In this document: positions 46,255 to 56,981 of the stretch, one piece after another | How the letters are laid out: each line of letters begins with the position of its first letter | Position numbering within the stretch: the first letter of the stretch is position 1 | Assembly: GCF_950295315.1 (NCBI RefSeq) | Contig: NC_080164.1 | Location: 106,167,587-106,231,586 of the forward strand | Reading direction: 5' to 3' | Origin: Erinaceus europaeus | Lineage: Eukaryota; Chordata; Mammalia; Eulipotyphla; Erinaceidae | DNA: 64,000 nt | Translations under genes and position numbers: made by a program | The notes under the pieces: generated by a model | The model's database searches: none | Seen by the model: the letters and a program-made list of their open reading frames with translations, nothing else | Told to the model about the DNA's origin: nothing

Positions 46255-46705
46255 AAAAAAAAATAACACCTATCAGAAAAGATCTATGTATACCTATGTT
46301 CATAGCAGCACAGTTTGTAATTGCCAGAACTTGGAAGCAATCCAGATGTCCAACATCAGATGAGTGGCTAAAAAAAGTAGAATATCTTACAAGTTGAAAT
46401 ACTACTCAACTGCTAAAGATCACAAAGTTGTCTGCTTTGAGTCCTCTTGGGTGAAACTTGAAGGCATGTTGAGTAAGATAAACAAAAACACAAGGAAAAA
46501 TATCATAGGATCTCACTTATTTGTGGCACTTAATAAAGTCAGATTGGGGAAGGAGAGCACAAAGTGAAAGATGGACTGGACATGGAGTATTGCACCAAAG
46601 CAAAAGACTCTGGGAAAGGTGGGGGAGGTGTAGAGGAAGAAACTTTGGGGAGGCCTGAAATTGTATGCAAGTATCAATGGCTGCACTATAAAGCATTAAC
46701 CCTCT
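46255..46705 (+). mobile_element. Old L1 3' end, sense
   Basis: 'cctatcagaaaagatctatg', 'tatgttcatagcagcacagt', 'gaacttggaagcaatccaga', 'ggagtattgcaccaaagcaa' and 3' end 'aaagcattaaccctctaa'. Same lineage as 44.3-45.35 kb. Confidence 0.7.
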
Positions 46706-46812
46706 AAAGGAAGAAAGAAAAGAGAATGAAAAGAAAGGAAGAGAAAAGAAAAGAAAAGGAAAGGAAAGAAAAGGAGGAAATGAAAGAAGGAAGGAAGAAA
46801 GAGAGAGAAAAT
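46706..46812. repeat. (GAAA)n purine tract
   Basis: Expanded tail of the preceding L1. Confidence 0.9.
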
Positions 46813-47394
46813 CACAAATTAGGTAAGGATACGCAAAATTAATTATTTCATTTTATGGATAAGAAAAACAAATGGCATTTTAGAAACGTGTAACTTGTGG
46901 GAGAATTTCCATCATCCTATTAGTGATGAGTGATAGAAATGGCCTCAAGGTAGTATCATGAGTCTATAAAAATAAAATCAAGTCATTCCTTGCATATTTA
47001 CAGGGAAAGTCAACTGATGTCAGAAACTATGATGGAAACCCCATGATTTAAAAAAGGGAGAGATCATGCATAAGGGAAGTGCAAGGTTGTTCAATTAAGC
47101 TTTTCAAATATAAAATGTAAGATATAAAGACAACTGACACTAAAAATTAGTTTTTGCCTTCTTTGACAAAAAGAAAAATTCTTAAAAAAATTAGAATGTC
47201 AATTCCGGGGGGAAAAAAAGGGTGAAAGATGTCACCCTTGAAACAAAAGCTCAAAAACCTTGGAACAGAAGTTGAAATTCCCATTTTGAATACCCAGAAT
47301 ACAATGGTTTCCAGAGACACACACAGGACTTTATAAAGAACAAATTCTGTCGCAGTGGGAGCAGATAGGTCTCTATTGACAACATAATAGGACA
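46813..47394. other. Unique AT-rich sequence
   Basis: A 91-codon minus frame (47147-47422) has no support. Confidence 0.45.
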
Positions 47395-47625
47395 GTAAAT
47401 CAGGAAGAAGCATTAGATGCAATTCATCTTGACTTCAGAAAGAGTTTGATTCAGTCTTGTATGAAGAATTAATCAAGAAATGGCAAAAGTGTGCTGAAGG
47501 TCTTGCTGCCATTAAGTAAGACAGCGTCTGGTCCATTTAGTCAATCAGAAGCACTCAGAATATGGTGATTAATAGTTTAGCATGTCAGGAGCAATAGAGC
47601 ACAGGGAATCTTAGATTACTAATGC
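47395..47625 (+). mobile_element. Possible ancient L3/CR1 LINE fragment
   Basis: The plus strand reads EALDAIHLDFRKSFDSVLYE followed by ELIKKWQKC, which resembles the CR1/L3 reverse-transcriptase block 'VYLDFSKAFDTVSH'. Downstream 'atatggtgattaatagttta' and 'gagcacagggaatctta' fit the next L3 segment. Short and decayed. Confidence 0.45.
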
Positions 47626-48237
47626 TTTCCTACAGATAGGGAATGAACAAAAGAGAAATCAAATGGAAATTAATACCTGGAATTTCAATATTAAATACCC
47701 ACTTGGATGTAAAACTTACCTATGGGAATGATATTTCACATTTTTGCTTTAACATTTTCATAGGAACAATGCTGTTAAGTCTTGGAAAATGAAACAATGT
47801 ACCAAGCTACTTCCGAATTCCACATTCATGGATGCAAATAAAAGTCATATAATCTAGAGTGCCAGCTATATTGTCACTAAATACAGGATATATTATACTG
47901 TGGTCCCGTGATAATCTAGTGTGGCAAGAATGATGAACAACAACAAAAAAATGAAACCAGTTCATATGAATTGGGTAGATATTAACAGCAAGACTCATAC
48001 TCAGAATTTATAGAGTTCTAAATGATAACCACTCCATATGCATCACATGATTTCAAATGATATGTCTGTGAAGTTCATAAGTAATAAGTATACCCTGACT
48101 TCAAAAGCATCAGAATTAACACAATACAGAGAAATATAAAACGTAGGTTTGTGGAAGCAGAGCTCCAGGAATAAATAAAAAAAAAAAGCCTCGGGTTTGT
48201 AAAAGAAATTTAAGAATGATCTAATCCAGCTTCTTTT
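47626..48237. other. Unique AT-rich sequence
   Basis: Nothing recognised. Confidence 0.5.
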
Positions 48238-48720
48238 ACTTTTTATTAGTAATAATTAACAAGATTGTAAGGTAACAGAAATACAATTCTATACAGTTCC
48301 CACCACCAGAGTTCTGTGTCCCATCCCTTCCATTGGAAACTTCGCTAGTCTTCATCCCTCTGGGAGTAGGGTCCAAGCTCTTTTTGGAGTGTAGATGCTG
48401 AAATATCTTTCCTATTCTTTATCCCTTTGGGAGTATGGAACAAAATTTTTTTTAGAATGTAGATGGTGGAAGGTCTGCCTTCTTTAATTTCTTCTCCAGT
48501 GGTCATGAGGGTTACCAGGTCAGTCCATACTGCCAACCTGTTTCTATCTTTCCCTAGTGGGGTAGGACTCTGGAGAAGTGAGAATCTGGGACATATCAGT
48601 GAGGTAACCTTCCCAGAGAAGTCAGGATGGAATCAGGTAGCATCTGCAATTTGATGTCTGAAAGGTGGTAAGATATAAAGCAAAACAAATTGTTTAATAG
48701 TTAGGAACCTAAGGGTAGGA
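48238..48720 (-). mobile_element. D element, antisense
   Basis: 'attaacaagattgtaaggta', 'ccaccagagttctgtgtccc', a short internal repeat of 'tctttatccctttgggagta', and 'gatataaagcaaaacaaatt'. Diverged copy. Confidence 0.72.
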
Positions 48721-48824
48721 ATAGAATAGTAAGGTGAATTCACTTCCTCAACTCTGTGGCAAATACATTATGGAGAACTGAAACAGAGGATAAGCTATTA
48801 AGAAAAGAATGTAAGGGTAGTGTC

Positions 48825-48930
48825 ATTACAAGTTCAGCACACATGTTACCGTGCACAAAGACCCAGGCTTGAGCCCCGAGTCCATACCTGCAGGGCAAAG
48901 GAAGCTTGACTGATGATCAAGTCAACTTGA
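48825..48930 (+). mobile_element. SINE-B fragment, sense
   Basis: 'accgtgcacaaagacccagg', 'cttgagccccgagtccatac' and 'gcaaaggaagcttgactgat'. Confidence 0.5.
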
Positions 48931-49044
48931 TGTGCCTCCAGAATTTTTTTTAAATCAATACTGGTTTCATTATTGTCATCTATCATAACTGCAACACTAG
49001 AATACCACATGTCCAAATTAGAATATGCCCTTTATTTGTTCTCA

Positions 49045-49150
49045 AGTCTCTGGCCCACACCTGAAGTGGTGAAGCGGCACTGCAGATATTAGTCTTTCTC
49101 TTTCATTCTTTATGTTCCTCCTTCCAACTTCCCTTTTTAACAAAAGAGTA
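49045..49150 (+). mobile_element. SINE-B fragment, sense
   Basis: 'ctcaagtctctggcccacac', 'ctgaagtggtgaagcggcac' and CT-rich end. Confidence 0.5.
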
Positions 49151-49394
49151 TATTATCAAGGGCCTAACCAAAGATTGTGACACAAAGAGAACCTAAGTAT
49201 GTGAGTATTAAAACTACAAAAGGTGTCTTAACAGAACATGAAGGTATGAAGTTATATATCAATCAAAGTGGGACTTCACATGTGAAGAGTAAACATGTTT
49301 CTGAATAAAATCTGGATCATTGCCAAAATTTTAAAAAGTTATATGGAGAAAAATGAAAATGAAGAGGCCATTTTGTCCTGCTTTCTATCTTACT

Positions 49395-49690
49395 GCCTTT
49401 CAAACACCGAGTTGCAGATGCTACTATGATGCCATCCTGACTTCCTTGGGCAGACCACCTCACCAATATGTCCTGGAACCTCATCTTTCCAGAGCCCTAC
49501 CCCACTGAGGAAAGATAGAAATAAGTCTGGGGTATGGATCCACCTGCCAATATTATGTCCAGTGGAGAAGCAATTATAGAAGCCAGATCTCCCAAAGAAT
49601 ATTGGGGCATACTCCCAAGGGGGTAAATGTTAAGGGAAGATTATCAGAGGACTCTGAACTCCAATTCCATCGGGATCCCAGAAAGGGGAG
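49395..49690 (+). mobile_element. D element fragment, sense
   Basis: 'gagttgcagatgctactatg', 'gcagaccacctcaccaatat', 'agcaattatagaagccagat'; ends before the D 3' tip. Confidence 0.65.
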
Positions 49691-50156
49691 ATATAGATAG
49701 AGAGAAAAATAAAAAAGGCATTTAGAAATAGAGGGTGTGATTTAGAAAGAGAAGACAGACTCACAGAAAAAGAAATGTCAAATATATATAAATATAGTTA
49801 TACAAGTAACAGCTAACCTTTATCTGGATCTTGGGAGAACAACTAAAATTTCCAGTGGAGGGAAGGGGAAGAAAGAACTCTGGTGGTGGAAAGGTGTGGA
49901 ATTATAACTCTGTTGTTTAATAATTGTGTTAATAAATATTAAATTATTAAGGTAATTAATTACTTTTAAAGGAGGAGGAAAAATACAAATCACACAATAA
50001 ATAGTATCTTCTGATGCAAAGAGGATGGATGCAGAGACCAGATACAATAAATATATATATTTTTTGCTTCCAGTATTAAAGCTGGAACTTGGTGCCTACA
50101 CTAAGAATCCACTGTTCCTTAAGTGAGCTAAGTCACAAAGATAAAGATGAGCATGA
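49691..50156. other. Unique sequence
   Basis: Possible L1-like 3' UTR scrap around 49.86-49.92 kb ('ctctggtggtggaaaggtgt'); otherwise nothing. Confidence 0.4.
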
Positions 50157-50371
50157 TTCGAACCCCGGCTCCCCACCTGCAGGGGAGTCGCTTCACAGGC
50201 AGTGAAGCAGGTCTGCAGGTGTCTATCTTTCTCTCCTCCTCTCTGTCTTCCCCTCCTCTCTCCATTTCTCTCTGTCCTATCCAACAACGACAACAACAAT
50301 AATAACTACAACAATAAAACAACAAGGGCAACAAAAGGGAATAAATAAATAAAATAAATATTAAAAAAAAA
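50157..50371 (+). mobile_element. SINE-A, 5'-truncated at the B box
   Basis: Begins within 'ttcgaaccccggctcccc' and is nearly identical downstream to the 36.2 kb copy. A short duplication around 'aagatgag(c/t)atga' flanks it. The head upstream of the B box was lost at insertion. Confidence 0.85.
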
Positions 50372-50379
50372 GATGAGTA

Positions 50380-50628
50380 TGAGATGATCCCACTCATAAA
50401 CAGAAGTTGAGAAAGAATAACATAAAGGGAAAGTCAAAAAAGGATTTGATTAAATTTGGAGTAGGGCACCAAAGTAAAAATCCTGGGTTGAGGGTGAAGG
50501 TGGTGGGGGGAGAGAGGAAGGAGATGGGATGGAACACAATCTTTTGGTGGTGGGAATGGTGTTTATGTACACTCTTATTAATTTCAGTCATATAAATCAC
50601 TATTTAATTAATATGAGAGGGTAAAATT
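50380..50628 (+). mobile_element. L1-like 3' UTR, sense
   Basis: 'tgagatgatcccactcataa', 'gagtagggcaccaaagtaaa', 'tttggtggtgggaatggtgt'. It is the target into which the Vingi-like element inserted. Confidence 0.5.
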
Positions 50629-50629
50629 G
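50617..50629. repeat. Target-site duplication of the Vingi-like element, left
   Basis: gagggtaaaattg, repeated with one mismatch at 51881-51893 directly after the element's A-rich end. Confidence 0.65.
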
Positions 50630-51880
50630 GGGTGCATTGGATCGACCTTCCTGTGGTGCATCCCGTGAGTATCCATTCATTGGGGAAACTGACAATCCTT
50701 CCTAGCCGACTGAATCCACATGGATCCCAGTCACTTTCAAAGCCAGCAACAAGCAGCTCCTGACAGCTTTCAAGCTGTTAGTCCTGCTCTTCGAGTCCTC
50801 CAGCTTAATGTTGAAGGGCTGTCCTTTGCCAAACGCGTTCTTATTGGTCAATTGGCGATACGGCATCAGGCAGATGTTATCTGCCTACAAGAAACACATA
50901 TAGCAGTCGATGAAGAAATGAAAAAATGAAAAAATGGTGACTAAACCTTAGCACTGCAAAAACAGTATCATCTGTTTTCCGTCTACACCATGCCTTGGCC
51001 TCCCGTGAGCTTAATGTGCAGCTTGACGATACGAGAATCCGGCATGAAGCCCAGCCAGTCTATCATGGCATTACTCTCGATCGCACCCTGTCGTTTCATG
51101 AACATCTCATAAAAACTGCAGCAAAGGTGGGCCCGAGGAATAACATCATTGCAAGACTGGCCAGCTCCTCATGGGGCGCGAGCGCTTCCACACTACATCA
51201 TCATCTCTGGCATTATGCTATTCCACTGCAGAATACTGTGCCCCAGTAGCACAGTAGCATGGTTCCGTAGCCCCCATGTCCACTTGGTCGATTCCAAATT
51301 ATATTCCTCCATGAAGATAATTTCTGGAACCATCCGTTCCACCCCGGTTCCATGGCTGCCAGTTCTTAGCAACATCGCCTCGCCAGATATTCGTCGGGAT
51401 GCAGCATCATCTAAGTTCATTTCCCACATCTACGCTCGACCGGACCTGCCAATATACGCGGATATCTTCGCCCACCCTGTCCAACGCTTGACGTCTTGTC
51501 ACCCAATCTGGTCCCCTACGCCTACACTGAACTTCTCTGTTCCAGACTCTTGGAAACAGAGTTGGCAGTCAGCTGAGGTAAAGAACAAACACCTCATCAC
51601 AGACCCCTGCAAGCATCAACCCGGCTTTGACCTAGCACGTTATGATTGGGCCCTCCTCAATCGCTATCGAACAGGCCATGGCCGGTGCACAGCTATGTTC
51701 CATCGCTGGGAAGCCAGAGATGACCCGAACTGCCCCTCTCGGCTACAGACTGACTATGACCCACATAGTCAACGATTGCCACCTCTCCAGATTCAAAGGA
51801 GGTCTCGAAACTTTACATCAGGCTCAACCTGACACTGTTGACTGGCTACAGAAGAAGGGCAAATGCTAGAAGAAAAAGAA
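50630..51880 (+). mobile_element. Vingi-like LINE, internally deleted
   Basis: A non-LTR retrotransposon unrelated to L1. The 5' reading frame starting at 50720 has the endonuclease beginning (LRVLQLNVEGLSF, then ADVICLQETHI). At about 50.93 kb it jumps to the C-terminal end of a reverse-transcriptase protein: YHGITLDRTLSFHEHLIKTA, STWGAS-like SSSWGASASTL, ISGTIRSTPVPWLPVLSNI, WALLNRYRTGHGRC, HIVNDCHLSRFKGGL. The catalytic RT core is absent, so about 2 kb is missing. Frame breaks lie near 51.24 and 51.73 kb, and the last frame stops at 51867-51869. A 13-bp target duplication with one mismatch flanks it (50617-50629 and 51881-51893), so it inserted in this deleted form. Known: hedgehog Vingi elements include internally deleted non-autonomous families; this fits one. 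The RT C-terminus also resembles other Ingi/jockey-like clades, so the clade call is by recognition only. Confidence 0.75.
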
Positions 51881-51893
51881 GAGGGGAAAATTG
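51881..51893. repeat. Target-site duplication of the Vingi-like element, right
   Basis: gaggggaaaattg, matching 50617-50629 in 12 of 13 positions. Confidence 0.65.
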
Positions 51894-51934
51894 ATTGAAT
51901 GTCTCAAACATTTTAAATGGGTCTTTTATTTTAT

Positions 51935-52095
51935 TTATTTATTTATTTAAGAAAGGAAACATTAACAAAACCGTAAGATGAGGGGTACAATTCCACACAA
52001 TTCCCATAACCCGATCTCCATATCCCACCCCCTCCCCTGATAGCCTTCCCATTTTCTGTCTCTCTGGGAGTATGGATCCAGGGTCGTTGTGGGTT
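51935..52095 (-). mobile_element. D element 3' fragment, antisense
   Basis: 'gaaaggaaacattaacaaaa', 'acccgatctccatatcccac' and 'gagtatggatccagggtcgt'. Lies head to head with the next D copy. Confidence 0.75.
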
Positions 52096-52099
52096 GTAC

Positions 52100-53955
52100 A
52101 TAGGCTGAGTCTTTGATATGTTGACTTTCTTAAAAACTTAGACCAAGTAGAACAGAAGCAACAAGTGGCACAGTTATATACAAATAATATCAAAGGACAT
52201 AATTATGGTGATATTGTATACGATACAGCAAATCCTAAAAAAGGGATACTTCAAAGTTAACCCAATTGTCAAATAATGTAATTATAGCAATAACTATCTA
52301 TTGTCTTCTTAATTCATAAGACAGCAGGAACCTCCTGCTTCCTCTATAGAGCCTGTATTTCCCCCAGTCCGGAACCTCTAGGATGGGGCTCACTTTCCTG
52401 CAAGCTTCACTCAATTCATACCAAATGATATTGCATCTGCCTAGCCCAACCTAATCAATGCAATGAGTACCACCTCAGCATGCTTCCCTTCAGACTGTAT
52501 CCAGAGAAGACAGACATGGAATGTCAACCCTTCACCCTCATTACTCAGGCAAGACCTTTTTTTTATTCATAGTATTATCAAATGCCATTCCAGGAGGATC
52601 ACTTCCTAACAAAGTCCCAAAACCTATAGACCAGGTCCCGATAGATAGAGCGTATGTTCACAAGCATCTATAAATTAGGGCAAAATATGTGCCTGAAAGC
52701 AAAAATACATAATAGTCTGTAGTGAGTCAGTACAAAGTTCATAATGAAATAGTGTCTACTTAGATACCCTCCTCTCCTATTTCCTACTATAGTTCTCTCA
52801 CTCACTCCAAAGCTAAACTTATCAAAGCCAGGACTGCAAAAGCTGAATAAGGGCAAGAGACTGGCATACTTTAACAATGAATCTGTAGTCACTATCAGGC
52901 CACCCCATCAGCTGGGGCCCTAGCTGGGAGTCCTGAGATTCCCAAACAGACACGATTGGCCTAGACCTTGAATAAATCCCTCTCTCCATTGTTACCGGAA
53001 CAAAACAATAGATGACCCCTGTGGGCCCCAATAGGACCTTACCCTCAACTTGGACAAAGGTAGAGAATGTTCCATCCTCCGAAGGGAAAAAGGAAAACAT
53101 ACTGTATGCTACACATGAGCAATATGGGTCCTGAAATTGAGGCATCCTGGAATGTTCATACTCATAACTACGGAATGTGAGCTCAGATCTAGAGGGTTGC
53201 AGAGGTCACATAGGCTCCTAAGTTGATATGGACCCCAGATCACATCTATTTGATGGGGTTTACAGTCAACAATGTTTATACCCCTTTCCCATATTAGGGA
53301 GCTACTCTCTTCCCTGATCCAGCTTTCTGGTCCATATTCCAACCATGACATCATTTCCCAAGACAATAACTTGAATCCTCCTGCATATCAGATTTCAGGC
53401 TCAGGGAAAAAAAAGAAAAAGAAAAAAAAATAATATAGCCAATGGCCCTTTGGAATATAATTTAAATATGCCTACTAGCTATCTACAAAATTGAGGACCC
53501 CATCTCTTCATCTGCACTAATCCAGCCTTTAGGTCGATGATTGGTCAACAATTTGTTTGGCTTTTTATGATAACTCTCTTTTCAAACACCAGGTTCCAGA
53601 TGCTAGCATGATGCCAACCAGACTTCCCTGGACAAACAACCCCACCAATGTGTCTGGAGCTCCGATTCCACAGAGCCCTTCTCCATAAGGGAAAAAGAGA
53701 GACAGGCTGAGAGTATGGATCCACCTGTCAATGCCCATGTTCAGAATGAAAGCAATTACAGAAGCCAAACCTTCCACCTTCTGCATCCCACAGTGACTTT
53801 GGGTCCATACTCACAGAGGGTTAAAGAATAGGAAAGCTGTCAAAGGAGGGGAGAAGATACAAAGTTCTGTTGGTGGGAACTGTGTGAAGTTGTACCCCTC
53901 TTATCCTATGGTTTAGTCAATATTTCCTTTTTATAAATAAAAAAAATTTTTTAAA
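52100..53955 (+). mobile_element. D element, sense, longest copy
   Basis: From about 52.68 kb rightward it matches the 24-25 kb copy in reverse complement. The 52.1-52.68 kb part may be more of the 5' body, but I have no second copy to prove it. 3' end: 'tatcctatggtttagtcaat', 'tttataaataaaaaa'. The 3' half is also in the local duplication. Confidence 0.72.
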
Positions 53956-53984
53956 GAATCCACTGTTCCTATGGTCATGGTTTA

Positions 53985-54190
53985 GATTTTTTTTTTTTAT
54001 GGGACAGAGAAAAAATTAGAGGAAAGGGGAAGATAGAGAGGGAGAGAGAAAGAGAAACACCTGCAGACCTGTTTAAATGCTTGTGAAGAGAGGCCCCTGC
54101 AAGTGGGGAGCCAGGGACTAGAACCAGGATCCTTGTGTGGGTCCTTATGCTTCATAATATGTGAACTTAACTGTCTCTGCTACAGCCCAA
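53985..54190 (-). mobile_element. SINE-A, antisense (in duplication copy 1)
   Basis: T-run, 'gggacagagaaaaaattagagg', 'gaaacacctgcagacctg' and a degenerate head. Its counterpart at 62.07-62.29 kb shows it predates the local duplication. Confidence 0.8.
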
Positions 54191-54194
54191 ATCC

Positions 54195-54890
54195 CCAGAA
54201 TTTATTTCAAAATAATAAAGTCCATATAATACAAACCCACAGTTAACATCATATATTACATTTATAAAACAGAATATATGAAATCTGGAACAGGACACTA
54301 TGGTACACTGTCACAAAGTACATTGCATGTGGTGTTGGAGGTTTTAGCCAGGGCAAGTAAACAGTCCAAGAAATAAAAGGAAACACATCTGCAAAGAGGG
54401 GACACTTTCATTCCAGTAGACTGAAGATGGCACCTGCAGCAACTCCGGAAGTTGTGCTGAAATCAGGGATGGGAAGGAGGAAGAGGCAGGAAAGAAAACA
54501 GAGGAACTTCCTGTCTCTTGGGGGCAGTGAAAAGGCCCTGGGGTCCCCAGGAAGGTGAGGAGATGTGAGAGAGTAGGGGCGCAGGGCTGAGTGAGTGTCC
54601 TGGGCATCAGGAGCCCCCAGATTGGCCTCTGCCTGGCTGGGAAGTGGTGCCCCCTGTGGGTGGGTGAGCAATGCTCTGGGGTTCTTGTTAGGGTGACAGT
54701 GGAGAGATTGAGCTCTGGACTGTGCTGACAAATAAGACCAGGTCACATCTCACTGCAAGAGTACAGAAATGGAGGGTCTTTGTGCAAAGCTGTCAGAGAC
54801 CCCAATATGCTTCAGCTGTCAGAATAATTCCCTGCAGGGCACGGACGGGCACCTTGAGGCCTTGGAAGGAAGCTTGTGTATGTTTGTGTT
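54195..54890. other. Non-repetitive sequence shared by both duplicate copies
   Basis: About 700 bp without recognisable transposon structure, present again at 62.29-62.99 kb. Minus-strand reading frames of about 110 and 78 codons share the segment QAEANLGAPDA in both copies, but the frames differ in length and I recognise no protein family. It may be 3' sequence of another transcript or simply carried along with the duplication. Confidence 0.5.
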
Positions 54891-54892
54891 TT

Positions 54893-55150
54893 GATGTTTT
54901 TTATCACTTTATTGGGGGGTTAATGGTTTACAGTAAAGTTGTTGACACAAGGGTACAATATCTCATCTCCCTGTGGTAGATGTCCAGAGAACACTGTTAC
55001 ACTCCGCCCCCAGTAGTTCTTTTTCCACCATCATAAACCAGGATACAAAGAAAGCTCCCATCACCCTGCACCTCCCTCCTTCCCCAGAATCTGTCCCTTG
55101 GTGTGATATACCCTCCCCAACCCAAATTCACCATGTGTTTACTCCTTCTA
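54893..55150 (-). mobile_element. L1 3' end, antisense (duplication copy 1)
   Basis: Reads on the minus strand as an L1 3' UTR of the type also seen at 29.9-30.2 kb: a 'gacatctaccacagggagatgag' region, 'ttgtacccttgtgtcaac', then a tail complementary to 'ttttttatcactttattgggg'. 5'-truncated. Confidence 0.65.
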
Positions 55151-55442
55151 TCTTTGCTTATTAATGAAAGCAGTGGGGGATGGAGGGAGAGAGGGAGAGA
55201 GGACACATCCTCTCTGCCCTGTTTTCACTGTTGTAAAAGTTCTCACACCAACTGTGTCTAGGATAGTAGTGGGTCCACAGGGGGCTGCTGTCCCCACCAT
55301 GAGCTGGGTCATCTTTGCTCTGTTCCTGGGAGCACCTGCCCTTCTGACAGAGACCCAGAACCTGACCCTCCTCCTGTAGCTCTAGGCCTCCCCAAGGGGC
55401 TTGGACAGAACAGGACACGGAGCATTGTCACACAAAATCATC

Positions 55443-55448
55443 TTTAAT
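55443..55448 (-). promoter_or_regulatory. Candidate polyadenylation signal ATTAAA, NUT copy 1
   Basis: ATTAAA on the minus strand, about 450 bp downstream of the last NUT-like exon, followed by a T/G-rich stretch (ATTTTGTGTGACAATG). The same hexamer and flank recur in the duplicate copy at 63.69 kb. Position and conservation fit the 3' end of the NUT-like transcript, but no transcript evidence is available here. Confidence 0.4.
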
Positions 55449-55589
55449 CCAGTTAGGGTCCCTCCACCACCATATCCTCCCTCTGTAGGCCCTCCCCCAT
55501 CCCATAGATAAGAAACCAGTCAGAACACCCAGGGATGAAGAAGGAGCCAGGCTCCATGGGGTGTGGGGACTAACAGGAGGTGCCAGCGC

Positions 55590-55870
55590 CCAGGCCTGAG
55601 AGGTAGGATGAGGCCTCAATAGCCTGATAGGTGGGGTACTGGCCTCAGTGGCCTGACAGATGCCACACAAGCCACAGAAATGGAGTGAGGCCCCTGACCT
55701 ATGAATTGTGTTATAAGCCCCCGGGCCTGAGAGGTAGAGCGCAGGCCACAATGACCTTGAGTTGGGGACCAGGCCCTAGAGCCTTAGATGGAGGAGAGTC
55801 CTCAAGGCTTGAGAGATGGACAACAAGCCCTTTGGCCTGAGTTCCGGTGAGGATCTCAGGCCTGAGAAGA
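55590..55870. repeat. Degenerate minisatellite-like repeat in the NUT 3' flank
   Basis: Imperfect recurring units around 'ggcctgagaggt' and 'aggcc...gcctga' about every 25-35 bases, for example near 55596, 55622, 55654, 55728, 55844 and 55859. The block lies just downstream of the last NUT-like exon, so it would be within the 3' UTR if transcribed. Unit boundaries are blurred. Confidence 0.45.
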
Positions 55871-55902
55871 AGGTGGCGTGAGGCCACCTTGGATCAGGCT
55901 CC

Positions 55903-56388
55903 TTACCCCTTATTAGCTGCCAACCATCTTCCTGCTCCTCCAGGCAGCTGAGGAGGGCACCTCCTCTTTGGGGATGAGGGCTCTGCCAGCCCTACAGAGC
56001 CCCTGGGGAGGGCTGTGCTCCCAGACTGGCCAGGAGCCTTTCCCAGAGGGCGCTTCCTGGACTTGGCCTCCTGAGGCAGCTCTGCAGGAAGGTTCTTTCT
56101 CTTCAGGGGTGCACAGCATGGAGCCCTTGGTCTCCCAGAGTAGAGGCTGCTGTGGGATGTGGCAGGCTCAGGGCTTAGTGCAAATCCAGGGGGCAGCAGG
56201 CTATGAGGAGAGGCCAGGAGGAAAGCCAGGCTGGGGAGTGGCTCCTCATCCTGTTAGGCACTGATAGAAGTGATGTCCTGGCTGCAGGCACCTCCAGAGG
56301 GCCCTGTGTCCACAGGAGTCTCAGTTGGTCTCAAGGGCTCCTGCTCACCCCCTCTTCTGTTCACATCCAGAGAGTGTTTCTCAGGCAG
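55903..56388 (-). pseudogene. NUTM2: NUT-like remnant, last exon with premature TAA
   Basis: Acceptor TCTTCTGCAG precedes 56388. The frame set by the previous exon reads LPEKHSLDVNRRGGEQEP and onward to ITSISA, then meets TAA at 56245-56247. Directly after the stop the same frame continues DEEPLPSLAFLLASPHSLL, the conserved NUT C-terminal signature, then lysine/arginine-rich stretches (KRKNLP, KSRKRPLGKAPG, SPKRRCPP) that resemble nuclear localisation segments, ending at TAA 55903-55905. The stop is therefore premature rather than the natural end. Confidence 0.82.
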
Positions 56389-56562
56389 CTGCAGAAGAGG
56401 GGACAGAGCTCAGTGAGGGGGCTGGGACTACAGGGGGCCTGGTTCCTGCAGCCCAGCTCAACTCCCCTCTGCCCTTCCCCCTGTGCCCAATGTCCCTCTA
56501 GCCCTGCACCAGGAAGGAGGGGGCTCAGGTCCCCTGGGTCTTGCTCTAAGCTTAGTGCTCAC

Positions 56563-56679
56563 CTGTGTGGGGCTGAGTCTTCCCTGCTGTCCCAGCTCCT
56601 TAGCCAGGGTTGAGAGGTCCAGCTCAGGGTCTGGGGAGAGCACTTCCTCTAGGAAGTGTGGATTCAGGAGGGCCTCAGG
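56563..56679 (-). pseudogene. NUTM2: NUT-like remnant, fourth exon (117 bp)
   Basis: Acceptor CCTCCCCCAG ends at 56680 and donor CAG|GTGAGC begins at 56562. The exon is phase 0 at both ends and fully open for 39 codons: PEALLNPHFLEEVLSPDPEL, then DLSTLAKELGQQGRLSPTQ. The 'FLEE-LLSPDP-LDL-ALA-EL-QE-GL' pattern is diagnostic of the NUT family C-terminal half. Confidence 0.88.
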
Positions 56680-56981
56680 CTGGGGGAGGAAGGGCTGTGA
56701 GCACTGGACAGGGGCCCTTAGATCCAGAGGGACAGGGAGTGGGGACCCTGAGCCCATGCCTCCTGAGCACAGTGTGAGGCCTTCAGCCTGAGGAGAGGAC
56801 ACAGAGCCCCCAAAGGAGGAGACTCCCTCAGCACAAACAATGCAGCAGACACCAGGTAAGAGACACTGAGGTCTGGACACCTCTAAGTTGGGTGAAGGAG
56901 AGCCCTTCTCTGGACAGCCCCTGGTGTGGGTGGTGAGGCCCTCCCTGGACACCCCAGGCCCATAGTTCTAGCCTTGCCTAC

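Larger units (their letters stand above)
53466..55570. repeat. Local duplication, copy 1 (3' flank of NUT-like gene)
   Basis: This block matches 61.33-63.79 kb in the same order and orientation: 3' half of a D element, an antisense SINE-A, about 700 bp of otherwise unique sequence, an antisense L1 3' end, and the NUT 3' flank with the ATTAAA. The shared D/SINE/L1 arrangement shows these insertions predate the duplication. I estimate high-80s percent identity by eye. Confidence 0.8.

Noticed and set aside
54408..54746. 112-codon minus-strand frame near the NUT 3' flank
   Set aside because: The counterpart in the duplicate copy is shortened and shifted, and no splice or start context supports it; kept only as shared non-repeat sequence.
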